A stretch of DNA of 64,000 bases, from contig OY747711.1 of assembly GCA_963556495.2 (NCBI GenBank), positions 33,932,414 through 33,996,413 of the forward strand. The letters are read 5' to 3'. A model generated the notes under the pieces. That model saw only the letters and a program-made list of their open reading frames with translations. It was not told the DNA's origin and searched no databases. Source of the DNA: Valencia hispanica. Lineage: Eukaryota > Chordata > Actinopteri > Cyprinodontiformes > Valenciidae. Both the position numbers and the translations under genes were made by a program. Positions within the stretch are counted from its first letter, which is position 1. Each line of letters starts with the position of its first letter. Shown here piece after piece: positions 1 through 10,473 of this stretch.

Positions 1-1389
1 CGACTTATTGGTCGATGCGTTCTGAGTCGACCAAAATTCTGATTGGTCGATTTTAATCCGTGTTAATTTTTGAAATTTGATTGGACAAGAGAGCTGATCG
101 GTGCTGATGTTAGAGTAGGCTACAACAGCGCTGCCTCTCGTGTGATATTGCTTTAACAGTCTACAGGGAGATCGAAGAACGTCCACGTTATTCAACGTGC
201 TGTGGCTTCAGTGCTTAATTTGTAAATCATTAGGTGCCGGAATGCAAAGTACATGACAGCGCAGGAATGACCAGAGACGCTCGCAGGTCCCGGAACGTAG
301 TAAATGGTAGCGGGAAAAAAAAACGTGTAAAAACATGATGTGGGCCTTACAGGCCTGAATGTTTTAAATATTGTAATGTTCTCCGATAGATGCAGACAAT
401 GGTTGTAATCAAAAGCTTTAATGCCAACTGCTGTTGGCCGCAATCACGCCGTACAAAACAGTTATCAAAAGAACTCTCACATAAACCGGTTGTCTGTCTA
501 GCTCCATTTACAGACACACACCAGTTCCCCGGTACTCAACTGCGCACTCCCCCGCGCGCAGCCTGCAGAACAGTGCCCCACCCCCCTGAACAGTGCAACA
601 ACACTAACGCATAATCTTGGCATAAACCATTACGTATATAAATCTGAGCTTACAAAAAATAAAACACACATTCCACAGCATTACAATCTCGGGATTTGGT
701 CTATGAATGCCTACGCATATTATTATTTTATTTAATAAATTTAAAATATATATATATTTTTTTATATAATATTTTATACATGAGAGGGGTGCCGGATCAG
801 CCAAAATAGGTCCCGGAACGCGGGTAGGTCAGAATCAACAGGTGGGGGATCCTGTTCCGGGCAGGATCCGGCTCAAATTAAGCCCTCTGTGGCTTGCTGA
901 ATATTTATGTTTAGCGCTTACTACAGGGAGTCCTCTACCATGTCAAAGACATCGGCGGTGTGGCAGAATTTGGTTGATTACCGCCCTATTTATTTTGTTT
1001 AATTTTATTGCTAATAATAACGAACATATGGTTCCCTTTTAATATTGTGCAGATTTTTTTCTTTTTACTGGATTTGGTCGGGTCTTTTATTTTATTGCCT
1101 AATACGCAATTGCGCTGTGCCCACAGTTTTTGTTTTGAGCCCAATGCACAGCTTTATTCCATTTGTACTTGTCTTTATCAGGCATGTTTAATAAAGATCA
1201 TTTTCCCTGAATTGCCTTGCAGTTTAGTGTAATTGCAGTAATAATGGCATATTATATTGCGCAGATGCACGTAATGCAAAATGCTGTCAGGATCCCCCCC
1301 CCCCCCCCCCCCCCGGAAATTAGTCGATTTTTGGTCGGAATTACAGGGTTTCAGTCGACCAAGAATTTCTTTGGTTGATTACAGCCCTA
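1..1389. mobile_element. hAT-like DNA transposon, right-hand part
   Basis: Motifs such as ttggtcgatt and gtcgaccaa recur near both ends of this stretch, and the right end reads ggttgattacagccctaa. Its reverse complement gives a terminus TAGGGCTGTAATCAACC, typical of fish hAT elements. The left end lies outside the window. A related internal copy of the terminus (ttggttgattaccgcccta) occurs at about 970-990. The interior has no intact transposase ORF and includes a run of 21 C (1294-1314). Nothing in 1-1389 resembles the missing bicc1 exons. Confidence 0.6.
1294..1314. repeat. poly-C run (21 bp)
   Basis: This is an uninterrupted run of 21 C inside the hAT-like relic. Such runs are prone to assembly or length error. 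Confidence 0.95.
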
Positions 1390-1710
1390 AGTTTTAGTTT
1401 AATAAACTTTATTAAAGACATAAAGTTTAATACATTATGAGGTGAGTTCTGCATGACAGTATTATAGCAAAAACATTCAGAGTGGAGTTAAACAATTTAA
1501 CAATACTAAAATATAAAATGAAAATAACCAAGCAATTAAAAGTAAAAATAATACCTTATAATAAAATATGCATATTTATATATGCACATGATAAGAACAT
1601 CGTTACCCAGCATTTTAATTGAGGTTTGCCATGTTTACACCACAGGCATCTGGTATGGCCGAAAATTTGACAAGCACAGATAAAACAGGAGAAGTGCACC
1701 AACTCTGTAC

Positions 1711-1868
1711 CTCTTGCTGCTGGAAGACGTCTGTGTACTTTCCCAAACCCAGCTTGCTGAAGAGCTCAGGCAAGTCGGAACCTTTCAGAGATGAATTCAG
1801 GTTGCAGCCGTTGCTGCCAGTTACTGAAGAGAAAGAGTCCATGTAGTTGCTGCTGCTGAGGTAATGCT
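1711..1868 (-). CDS. bicc1: bicc1 exon W18: first half of SAM domain (last exon in window)
   Basis: This 158-bp exon (phase 1 in, phase 0 out) gives residues 773-825: EHYLSSSNYMDSFSSVTGSN, then GCNLNSSLKGSDLPELFSKL and GLGKYTDVFQQQE. The last 22 residues are helices 1-2 of the SAM domain, which forms head-to-tail polymers in BICC1. The acceptor is gctgcag|AGC and the donor is AAGAG|gtacag. The second half of SAM is not found downstream (1-1710) and must lie beyond the window edge. Confidence 0.96.
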
Positions 1869-2137
1869 CTGCAGCTACACGCCCAAGATTTGGAGCAACA
1901 AAGGAAAAAAGACAAACAAGGAAACAGTTTAAACAGTTAAGCACAATTGTAATTCTTTTGCTTATTTCTCACATTATTATTATCACTCAGAAAAAAAAAC
2001 ATGTTGGACTTTCTAGTTTCATTATTTCTCAATGGTAAATTTGAAATAAATTGCATCAAAATGGATCATTTTATCTTAAAGTTTTGAATCAGTGGCAAAA
2101 ATGTCAACAGCATGAAGTAAAGACGGATAAAACTGAC

Positions 2138-2294
2138 CAGATTTGTTTTGCTTTCTCTTCGGACTGCTAACGGCGGAGGGGAACTCTGTGTGGTTCGGTA
2201 GGCCGTTCCCGTTTCTCTCCCTCCAGTTGTCCGAGTCACTGCCACTTCCAATGCCTTCCCGGCTGCCGGACCGAGACAAGGACAGAGGAGAACC
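2138..2294 (-). CDS. bicc1: bicc1 exon W17: Ser/Arg-rich linker before SAM
   Basis: This 157-bp exon (phase 0 in, phase 1 out) gives residues 721-772: GSPLSLSRSGSREGIGSGSD, NWRERNGNGLPNHTEFPSAV and SSPKRKQNKS. The SLSRSxSRE and SPKRKQNKS motifs match the mammalian protein and look like phosphorylation-prone and basic patches. The acceptor is gttccag|GGT and the donor is TCTG|gtcagt. Confidence 0.95.
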
Positions 2295-2847
2295 CTGGAA
2301 CAAAAGAAAACGAAAGAAGAACCAAAACATTTAAGGAGCCATTCTAAATATAAAGAATGAAGGTTAAAATACACAGAAAATCCTTCTAAAATGAAAACAC
2401 GATTAAAATGACAATTTATACAGCAGCGAATGTTTCAATGCAGCTTTGTAATTCTTTAAAGTGGGAAAGAGAAGTGAACATGGCATTCAGACTAATCAGA
2501 TGTGTTAAACTTCAGAAGTTAGAAAATGGCTGTGAGAGATCAACAACTCGCTGAAACTTTTCGATATCTCCAGTAAGAACAACAGAAAGTCTAAACTGAC
2601 TGAATATTTAGCAAACATGACTGGACAAAAACTCAAATTTATATCATGCCACCATGCAGAGCGAGCAGTAGGGTAAGGGATGAAAAAAAGTCTACAAAGC
2701 TGACTGTATATGTGAGATGGTGCTACTGATAAAACTGAATTGAATTTATGGTTTCTATACACCTTTACCACGCGTGACAATACTTGTGGCTGTAACTGTT
2801 ACTCATCATTGATAATAAAAGGATAATTTTGGTCTGGTGTGTCTGAC

Positions 2848-3002
2848 CTCATAAGTGGTGCTCATGCTGGGTTTATACGAGACGTGATTGGCTCTCCGCA
2901 GCTCCTTGATGGTCTCAGCTGGCATGGACTTTGAGAAGCCCAGACCGCTCCAAGTGTTGGTTGGGGTCCGCACCTCTGTCACCACGGGTTTCTTTAGCAT
3001 TG
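2848..3002 (-). CDS. bicc1: bicc1 exon W16: highly conserved pre-SAM block
   Basis: This 155-bp exon (phase 1 in, phase 0 out) gives residues 669-720, starting AMLKKPVVTEVRTPTNTWSG and continuing LGFSKSMPAETIKELRRANH and SYKPSMSTTYE. From memory of the mammalian protein, only about two residues differ across 51, a very high level for a region with no named domain. The acceptor is taattaaag|CA and the donor is GAG|gtcaga. Confidence 0.97.
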
Positions 3003-3113
3003 CTTTAATTAAACAGATGATGCATGATCAAAGTTAAGAACACTAAACATTTGATATTTGGTACACAACCAACATTTTATATATAACCAATATTTAATGA
3101 AGCACAAACTGAC

Positions 3114-3153
3114 CTTTGGTTGCCAACAGCTTTTTCTGTTCGTAGTCAAATGC
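3114..3153 (-). CDS. bicc1: bicc1 exon W15: 40-bp micro-exon
   Basis: This is a very short exon (phase 0 in, phase 1 out) encoding AFDYEQKKLLATK (656-668), identical to mammalian BICC1. The acceptor is tcttcag|GCA and the donor is CAAAG|gtcagt. It sits between introns of 83 and 111 bp. Confidence 0.96.
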
Positions 3154-3236
3154 CTGAAGAAAGCAGCAGACAGTTTGATCTCCTATTATTTAGAACTGGT
3201 AAAAAATGTTTCTGCTGAGCGTGTTCAAATGTTTAC

Positions 3237-3396
3237 CTGCATGTTAGCAAAAGAAGTCTGCGGTGCGAGTCTGATCCTCTCCCTCTCGTTTTGCTGCGCT
3301 GCCCGTTCGGCAGCCCGCTCACTGCCCGGGGCCCTTTTATCTGCCACAGGACCGTCCGACGAACTGGATTCAGCGTCCGATAGGAGGCAGTCGGAA
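3237..3396 (-). CDS. bicc1: bicc1 exon W14: charged linker (GSERAAERAA)
   Basis: This 160-bp exon (phase 2 in, phase 0 out) gives residues 602-655: SDCLLSDAESSSSDGPVADK, then RAPGSERAAERAAQQNERER and LAPQTSFANMQ. The stretch APGSERAAERAA is identical to mammals. The acceptor is attctaatag|TTC and the donor is CAG|gtaaac. A longer open frame on the same strand across this exon is out of phase and is not the product. Confidence 0.96.
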
Positions 3397-3790
3397 CTAT
3401 TAGAATTACAAAGAAAACATTAAAATAGATGCAATTAATGCCTTTCACTATCCTTTCACCTTCTCCTGGTGTAATCTTTGAGGATGTTTTATGATTAGGA
3501 GTTATGAGATGAGGATGCAGTTGGCTCTCCCAGTAACAATCCTGTCCAGATTTAGTGTGCAACACAGTCCATGTGGCAGCCAACACCTAAAGCTCCTAAA
3601 TCCTTTTACTCTGCGGGGATAACTAACTATCTGTCATTTATGTAGTAACATCTTGACTTAATTAAAGCAAAATCTGTAGATTTGTGTTTCATTTCGGCCA
3701 GATACCATTTCATCCAAATAAAAAACTTGCAAGGAGATGCCAAACAGTAGGAACAGAGGCTGTCAATGATCTTTATAGACACAAACATAC

Positions 3791-3944
3791 TGTAGATGGG
3801 AGTTCTTGGTGCCCTGCAGGAGCTCGACAGCCTGTCGCTTCCCAGATGACGTCTTGCACGAAGCCAGCATCTGTTTCAGCTCGCTCCCATTGGCTGAGTG
3901 AGAGGGGCTTCTCGGCATGCCCACTTCCACAAATGTGTCGGAGC
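3791..3944 (-). CDS. bicc1: bicc1 exon W13: conserved linker block
   Basis: This 154-bp exon (phase 1 in, phase 2 out) gives residues 551-601: SDTFVEVGMPRSPSHSANGS, ELKQMLASCKTSSGKRQ and AVELLQGTKNSHL. Mammalian BICC1 has the same FVEVGMPRSPSHS and VELLQGTKNSHL blocks. The acceptor is ttcttcag|GCT and the donor is CTACA|gtatgt. The split codon CA|T gives the conserved His. Confidence 0.96.
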
Positions 3945-4894
3945 CTGAAGAAAAACAAATGTTCCCCCAAAATTATGCAGAGAAATAGCAAAACCCTGGA
4001 AACAACTGAAATATTTCAGGTTTGAGCACACACTAGGCCACTCTGTGTACCACAAATGTGTGTCAATATAATATAATATTAAGTCAGATGTTAATTAAAA
4101 ACACAGCAGCTGTGATGATGATGATGGGTTTCATATGTTACTCATATGAAAAGAACCTGCTCTGTGCAATAAGGTGCGCACATCTCTGTGTGTACGCATG
4201 TCTACAGACATGGCTACATGCATGTGCATGGAGTGCATGACATAAAATATGATGTCAGTCTACACTCTGTGTGGTTTCGATGTTTGCATTATTTCTCCAA
4301 GCTCAGACGATCCACAGTGCAGAGGTGAGACGGACCGCCCAGGCCAGTCCAAACACATTCTGGGACACAGGAGGAGGTGAGAGGAGGTGGAAGGAAAGCT
4401 CACTGGGACACGCCAGGAAGGAGCGGCTCAGAAAGTAGCGGGGAAAAATGAGACGCGTGAGAGTGAAGCTTTGAGGGCAAAACCCCACAAGTGTAAAACA
4501 CAGAGGAAATGAAGGCCTTTCTGAACCGCTAGGAGACCAGCAGTTAATCTGTCTCCATTCCAATACATGCAGAGCACGAGCTCGGGTGGACGTTATAGAG
4601 GGGCAGATAGACGTTAGCGTTACACGTTTCCCTCAGTGTGGTTTTCAGAGCAACATAAATCTCAAGTGGAAAAACGTGATTTGGACATTTATGCTCGGTT
4701 TGGATGGCTGAGCTCCAGCAAAGCGCAGTTGAAAATGTTAACAACTCAAAGTTTTAGTCCAACTAAGGTCATAATAACATATATATCACATTACTGTGTT
4801 AAACATATATGATGGAGAAAGGGAAACAGGGCTGAATATTATGAATGGGAGGCAAATTCTTGAACACAACCAAAACCATGAAGGCGCTTAAAAG

Positions 4895-5840
4895 AAGTTA
4901 TAAAATCTACACCAAGTTATTCATACCCATGAACTTTTTTGGGGGTAAATGGCCTACATTTGTACAGCACTTCATCCAAGTCTAAGGACTCTACACTACA
5001 TTCAGTTATTCACTCGTTCATTCACACGCTGATGATGGCTGACCTGGGGCACACTGACAGAAGCAAGGCTGCCATTCAATTGGCACCACTGGACCATCTG
5101 ACCAACACCAGCAGGCAAAACAGGTGAAGTGTCTTACCCAAGGACACAACGACTGAGACGGACGTGGCAAGGATTCGAACCGAAAACCTACCAGTTATAG
5201 GTGCCCCCTGAGCCACTGTTGCCACACTTTTAATCCCCCCCCAAAAAAAACTAAACGAGAAAATGGGACCAGCAGCCCCGCAAGATAATACAGTAATGTC
5301 TTTTGGAGTATTTCTGTACCACCTTTGCACACCTAGAGACTGAAATGGTTTCCTCTTCTTTTTATGCAAAATGGCTGAAGCACAGCCGGATTGGAAGGAG
5401 AGCATCTGTAAACAGCAAGGTATCATCGCACATGTTATATTGGATTTGGCCATTCTAACAGATGAATATTATTTGGGAAGGTTTTATAAAACCCAAAATG
5501 TAAAAGGTAAATAAAGTTGTACAGTACTTTTCTATTCACACAGACAACCTCTAAGGGCTCTTTTATGTATGTCTCATTCACCCTCAGTCACAAACATGCA
5601 TGCGTTAATGCAGCAATTTGCTGATTTTATTTGTCAAAATAACAACTTTATCCCAAAATTACAACTTTATCTCCCTGTCTGTTGAGTCCTTTACTTCTTC
5701 ATAAAATTGTTTATTTACTAATGTTCTCCAACAAACATCTGAGGCCTTTTACAAACAGATGTACGAACAAGGTACATGGAAGTTTGTGGCTGTAACACGG
5801 TAACTGAGGTTCATATTGTAATATTTAAAATGAAAATACT
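4895..5840 (-). mobile_element. Degenerate Tc1-like relic, interrupted by a SINE
   Basis: The stretch about 5300-5455 (ctgtaccacctttgcacacc, agactgaaatggtttc, caaaatggctgaagcacagc) and the block about 5705-5770 (aacaaacatctgaggcc) match parts of the relic at 36901-38118 and at 16600-17050. The flanks of the SINE (4945-5226) belong to the same relic. There is no open transposase frame, so this is an old inactive copy. Confidence 0.55.
4945..5226 (-). mobile_element. tRNA-derived SINE with intact A and B boxes
   Basis: Read on the minus strand, the 5' head has an A-box match (tggctcagggg, 5206-5215 region) and a perfect B box (ggttcgaatcc, 5171-5181). This is followed by the teleost motif gttgtgtccttgggtaag and a tail ending near ggccatttac. 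A second, more diverged copy is at 17345-17610 on the plus strand. It is inserted inside a Tc1-like relic. Confidence 0.75.
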
Positions 5841-5972
5841 GACATTCATCTAAATATTATTCAATATGTAGGAACAAATATGTTCCTATTTCATGTCACA
5901 GAACCTGTTGGTGGTGTGATCCTCCTGTATGGTGCTAAGCTCAGGATGGTTGGATTTCAGTTTGTGGCATAC

Positions 5973-6108
5973 CTTCATCTGGGTTGGACTTGCTTGACAG
6001 TGGCTCTGAGGGACTGTGTCCGCTGGCCTCTTGGGCCGCATCGCATGGAGTCGGACTTAAAACCGTTTCTGTGAGTGACGCCGCCGCTAACCTCCCATAA
6101 CCAGGATG
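5973..6108 (-). CDS. bicc1: bicc1 exon W12: variable linker
   Basis: This 136-bp exon (phase 0 in, phase 1 out) gives residues 506-550, starting HPGYGRLAAASLTETVLSPT and ending SEPLSSKSNPDE. It is poorly conserved and Ser-rich, and is recognised mainly by position and by exact frame fit to W11 and W13. The acceptor is ctcttgtag|CAT and the donor is GAAG|gtatgc. Confidence 0.9.
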
Positions 6109-6202
6109 CTACAAGAGGAAAGAGAAAAACACAAGAAAACATCAGATTAATGTATTGACAAATCATTGAATAATGGTGAATTCATAGGAAAACAGGGCCA
6201 AC

Positions 6203-6375
6203 CTTGACATGTCCGTTAAGTGTGCATTCAGGGACCCCGTTTGGCTGTTTGTCTATAGGGGCTAGGCCGGGCGGAGGAGATGGTGTGCTGTGTGTGTAAC
6301 CCTGCACGCCAGACATCAGGAGGCTGCTCAGGGTGGAATGACCCGCTGGGTGTAGCACCAGCTGGGATGTAAAGC
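6203..6375 (-). CDS. bicc1: bicc1 exon W11: Pro-rich linker
   Basis: This 173-bp exon (phase 1 in, phase 0 out) gives residues 448-505, including STLSSLLMSGVQGY, STPSPPPGLAPID and ending CTLNGHVK. The conserved island SPPPGLxPxD and the NGH motif match mammalian BICC1. The acceptor is cgttgaag|GCT and the donor is CAAG|gttggc. The intron to W10 is 130 bp and the one to W12 is 94 bp. Confidence 0.95.
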
Positions 6376-6505
6376 CTTCAACGAAAGATAAGAGGAACCA
6401 ACGAGTTTGTAAATCTGCTAAACAAGTTGCAAGCATTTCATACCTAAAACCTAAACTAAAACAAAACTTGAAGAAAAAAAAAAGATAATTGTTCTGTATA
6501 CAAAC

Positions 6506-6667
6506 TTTGGGTGCTGGTGAGTGAACTAGGCCACATGGAGGGGGACGGTGTGGGGGTGTTCGGGCTAGGTGTCTGCAGAGGGCTCAGAGCTGAGTTTAGG
6601 CTGTTCAGAACTGTGTTCGGGGTGGCAGAGGTGGCGAGGGAATGGGGCGCCGTCGCACCTAGGAAAC
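6506..6667 (-). CDS. bicc1: bicc1 exon W10: Ser/Pro/Thr-rich linker
   Basis: This 162-bp exon (phase 1 in and out) gives residues 394-447. It starts GFLGATAPHSLATSATPNTV, continues LNSLNSALSPLQTPSPNTPT and ends SMWPSSLTSTQ. This corresponds to the linker block LNALNSSVSPLQSPS in mammals. The acceptor is tttctacag|GTT. The donor CAAA|gtttgt is the only site that keeps the frame with W11, but it is weak. The exact 3' border is therefore slightly less sure than for the other exons. Confidence 0.9.
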
Positions 6668-9606
6668 CTGTAGAAATCAAGAAGAGACAGAAGAATGAAG
6701 CTAACAGATCAGCGGTGGTCCTGTCAAAGCGCTCAGCCATTTTTCAAGCTAATCACATGTTACGCTGAGGCCCTCAGAAAACCATCTTGGTTTTCTAGCT
6801 ATTTTACTGGAATTCCATCAAACTGAGACCAGACAGCAAATGAGAGGAACCATTTCTTACATTACTCCAAGGTTGTGGAAACAAAAGCATATATCCAGTG
6901 TATCCTCGTACCCAATAAACCCATGTTACTGAAAGCACCAACGATATGGTGCCTGGTGTTTTAACCCAAACACAGTGTATGAAAACAGAAAGAAACAGGT
7001 CTGTGGCTTTCACAAGGGGCTAGTTTGGCTCCAGGAATAAGACCCGGGATTCTTCTGGCAAGCTGGCCTGTAATCTGAGGAAAAGAAGCATGTAGCAATT
7101 ACTAAAGGCCAGGATGTGGCCGTCCACAGCTTCACCCCCAGGCCCCTGGGTCTAAATGAAACGTCTACTGTAGTGGGTTACCCCCCAATTTACACATCTT
7201 ACTGAATTTATTGGGGAGAGAGAGAACAAAAAAAACAGTTTAACAAGCCACACACTTTATATCCCATTAATGGCCATCGAAAAGGCAAAATATGAACATT
7301 TATGTGCTAAATGAAAAGATATACAAACTAGAAAAGCACTCAGAAAGCGCAGACCTCCACCAGGGCCACTCTTCCTCCATTCCTATGCTGTTATCTAATT
7401 CTAATTTCCGGTTATTTTCCAGTAAAATGTCTGTTAATGGGACGCATGACTGTCACTGTGCACTTCCAGCAGAGAGGGGATATTTGTGCATGCACAATTA
7501 ATTTGCTGTGCATATGCTCCAACTGTAGTGGGGCTGTTGCGCGAGCTCAGACGGGAGAGGAGTCCACGATAGTAGCGCTGGTCGGTGGGTGGATACGCGC
7601 TTCATGTCAGATCAACCCCAATATTTAATCAGTTGTTCCTGGTCCCAATGCGAACATTTCCTGGATATCTCAACGAAATTTGTCTATAACTTTTTGAGTT
7701 ATGTTGCTAACAGACAGACAGATGAGCATAAAAGCATACCCTCCCAGAGGAGGAAAAAAAAAGAATCAATATTGCTCATACACTCTGCTTCCACTGGGGA
7801 CTCTCCATAGTTGCAGATACTAAACACAATAAAGAATATTCACCATTTTATTTTAGATTTGAAATTGTTGCTTAACAATGACAATTTAAATTCCTTTTTA
7901 ATGCCATTCAATATATTGTATGAGGCCCAAATAAAGATGCACAAAGAAACTGGTAGATTGTCAGCATCATCCACACTCTTTGGTCTAGAAAGTGGTATAG
8001 AGGGAAGTCAAAGTGAGGTGTTAAAAAAAAGAAGATATTTGAGGAAGAACAAAAAATGTAAAAAGCTTTGGTATGTTCTACGGAGGTGTGTTGGCTGTTC
8101 AGTCAGGCTCCTGTTTTTTAACAAGGAGAGAGATTGCAGGAGATGATAGGAGGACTCAATATATTACAGCAAGGCTACTCTGTAAGACCCTTTAAAGCTG
8201 TCATGGGGGACATTTACTGTATCTTTTATTTTTATTGGGATAAAAAAATATTACAATAAGTATTCCAATTTATCATAATCAACTCTTTTAAGGACACAGA
8301 TGTTGACATTAGCAAGAAGCTGACATTCAATGAAAATTCTGATAAAGTTAGCAGAAAACCACTTCAAAGACTGCCCTTCCTCCACAGAATTAGTCAATCT
8401 GGAGTATGAAAAACATAAAATTTTAAGGAGGTTCAAACATAAGGCTTTCTCCACTGACCAGATCATGTGTTGCACAGTGAATTCTGTTCAAACTCGAGTA
8501 TTCTGTTTTGATCACATTTAATTGAGTAGATAATGTGACGGTCTGGTGAAATGTCTGGCAAATATGAACCAACATTTGTAAACAAATACTAGTAAATTTA
8601 AGGTTACGGTCTTTTGTTTTACACCTTTTGTAACACCTATAATAGAAAGATTTCTTTCCTTACCCTTTGACTGAACTGAGACCAACTGTTATTTTGTCAC
8701 AATTAACATTCTGAATATTCAGAGATTTTTATTTATGAATACATTATTAAAATTAAAAGCTTAGTTTAAAGACTGTTTGAATGATGGAGGTGACACTTTA
8801 CACATCTAGATATTTTTATTAAAAAAGGTAAAACAAATTGTAGATTGTAATTTGTGACATGCAAAACAATTAATTTATTTTAATATAATTATTTGGAGGA
8901 AAAACAGTAATTTAAAAATATCAACAAATTGAAAGATTAGTTGACAGATTACAAAAAATTACCAAAAATGATCGGAGATCAAAGATCAGCTGCAAAATTC
9001 TGATCTGTGTAACTCTAGGCATTATAAATCACATAAAATAGGGCTACTAATAGCAAAAATCTGTGTTATAGACAAAATCTTCCTGACTTTCACTACAAAC
9101 TGAACTTGGCCCGGATGTTTATATCAGTCATGCAGAAAAGCTCTTAAAGTGAATAAAGCCATTTATCACCTCATAATAAACATATTTGATATATAAATGA
9201 TTTTTCTAATTAGCGCAACTACATCTGTGCTGATGTTATTTTCTGATCTTTTGTAAGTCAAAGATGCATGAGATTCACATGAAAAGGACAATACAGTGTC
9301 ATGTTGAATCTGATGGTATTTGCATCTGCATATGCCACATAAACAGAAGGATTCTGCAGAAACAACTTCAACATCACACTTCTGAGACAACTGTGAAATT
9401 ATGAATGTGTAACTGACAATAAGTTAAATTTGATTTATGAGGATGTTCACTATACTGTCAAGAAATTTCAGCTCTGATGCACATTCTGTAACTAATAAAA
9501 GAAGAACATCTTATCTTTTTATCCTGATTTATCCTTACTACATCATGGAAAAACATCTGGAATACCATCAGAAGCATCTTAAAAAAAAGAAAATAAATAA
9601 CGTTAC
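6668..9606. other. bicc1 intron W9-W10 (2.9 kb)
   Basis: The intron contains a RTE-like repeat piece at about 7331-7745. The rest (6668-7330 and 7746-9606) is AT-rich sequence in which I recognise no gene, RNA or defined repeat. Confidence 0.75.
7331..7745 (+). repeat. Degenerate dispersed repeat (crac/RTE-like family)
   Basis: The stretch begins aaagcgcagacctccaccag and runs to ataactttttgagttatgtt followed by cagacagacag. These are hallmarks of a fish repeat family whose other partial copy lies at 24125-24290 (gacctccgccaagg ... aacctccttggtagaggt). It has no open frame, and the family name is uncertain. Confidence 0.45.
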
Positions 9607-9811
9607 CCAGATTACTCAGCCCCAGGCCAGCTGAGGTCAGGATTTCCAGGCCAACGGGGCAAATGAGGGACGATGATGGACCATTAGTGGTGGGATTCAG
9701 TGCCAGGGGGGGAGAAGAACAGGACACCCCGTTGCTCTCGAGACCCAAGAGGAATTTTCGCGCTTCATACATGTTGACGGCGTTCCTCTCCACACTCTTC
9801 ACTATCACCGA
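9607..9811 (-). CDS. bicc1: bicc1 exon W9: end of KH-like unit, start of linker
   Basis: This 205-bp exon (phase 0 in, phase 1 out) gives residues 326-393 plus a split codon. It opens with SVIVKSVERNAVNMYEARKF and LLGLES (conserved). It then becomes variable and Ser/Pro-rich (CSSPPLALNPTTNGPSSS) and ends EILTSAGLGLSNLG. The acceptor is tcccag|TCG, preceded by about 280 bp of almost pure pyrimidine on the sense strand. The donor is CTGG|gtaacg. Confidence 0.96.
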
Positions 9812-9829
9812 CTGGGAAAGAAGACAAAT

Positions 9830-10110
9830 GAGATCAAAAAATTGTTGGGAAGAATTAAAATACAGGATAAAGAGGGAAAGGAGCAAGGAGAAGAGGCAAA
9901 GGATGAGGAAAGGGGGGGAGGGCGTGAGAAAGAGGAAAGCACACATGGAGGAGTAAGGGAGAGATAGCATAGGGAATGTTGGCACCAGAGATAGGGAGTC
10001 TAAGGGAAACAGAGGGGGGGACAACAAGAAAAAGGAGGAAGGAAGAGGGAATTAAGAACAGATTAGAAGGATAAACATTAAAGCAGTGTGGGAGAGATGG
10101 GAGCAATGTT
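9830..10110. repeat. Purine-rich tract (polypyrimidine on gene strand)
   Basis: About 280 bp is almost all A and G on the plus strand (for example gaaaggggggagggcgtgag), so the bicc1 pre-mRNA is CU-rich here. It directly precedes the W9 splice acceptor at 9812-9813 and could act as an extended polypyrimidine tract. Confidence 0.8.
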
Positions 10111-10473
10111 CGAGAAAAAGCATTTCTTCATCAGCTGCTAAGAATCCATCACCTATCTAACTTTTCGAAAGAAGAATATTACGAAATAGCTAATATACTC
10201 AATGTGAGATGAAATGAAAGAGTTTTAATCACAAAAAGAAAAAAAAAACTTTCTATATTACTGGAAACCCTGCCCCCCATAAATATTCAAATAAATCTGG
10301 ACACAGTGTTGTCCCGAGTTTGACCGTTTCGAACTTTTAAAAAGCGATTTCAAAACACAATCACTCTCGCTGACATAAAAGGCAAAAGCTCTGTCTCTTT
10401 AATAAGTCTGCCAATGTGCCGCGAGCGCTGAGACTGCAGCACACACTCAGACGGGCCTTTTGGGGGACTGAAG

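Larger units (their letters stand above)
3945..5972. other. bicc1 intron W12-W13 (2.0 kb)
   Basis: The intron holds a Tc1-like relic interrupted by a tRNA-derived SINE (4895-5840). The stretch from 3945 to about 4890 shows no recognisable gene or repeat. Confidence 0.8.

Noticed and set aside
1..1600. Second half of the bicc1 SAM domain
   Set aside because: I looked on the minus strand for the expected continuation after FQQQE (helices 3-5 of SAM) and found only hAT-like repeat sequence, so that exon is outside the window.
3233..3586. 117-codon minus-strand frame across exon W14
   Set aside because: It is out of phase with the conserved bicc1 reading of the same bases (SDAESSSSDG...GSERAAERAA).
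9458..10027. Long 189-codon minus-strand frame
   Set aside because: Only the stretch 9607-9811 is coding (exon W9). The upstream part is the polypyrimidine tract read as Leu/Pro/Ser-rich sequence, and the downstream part is intron.
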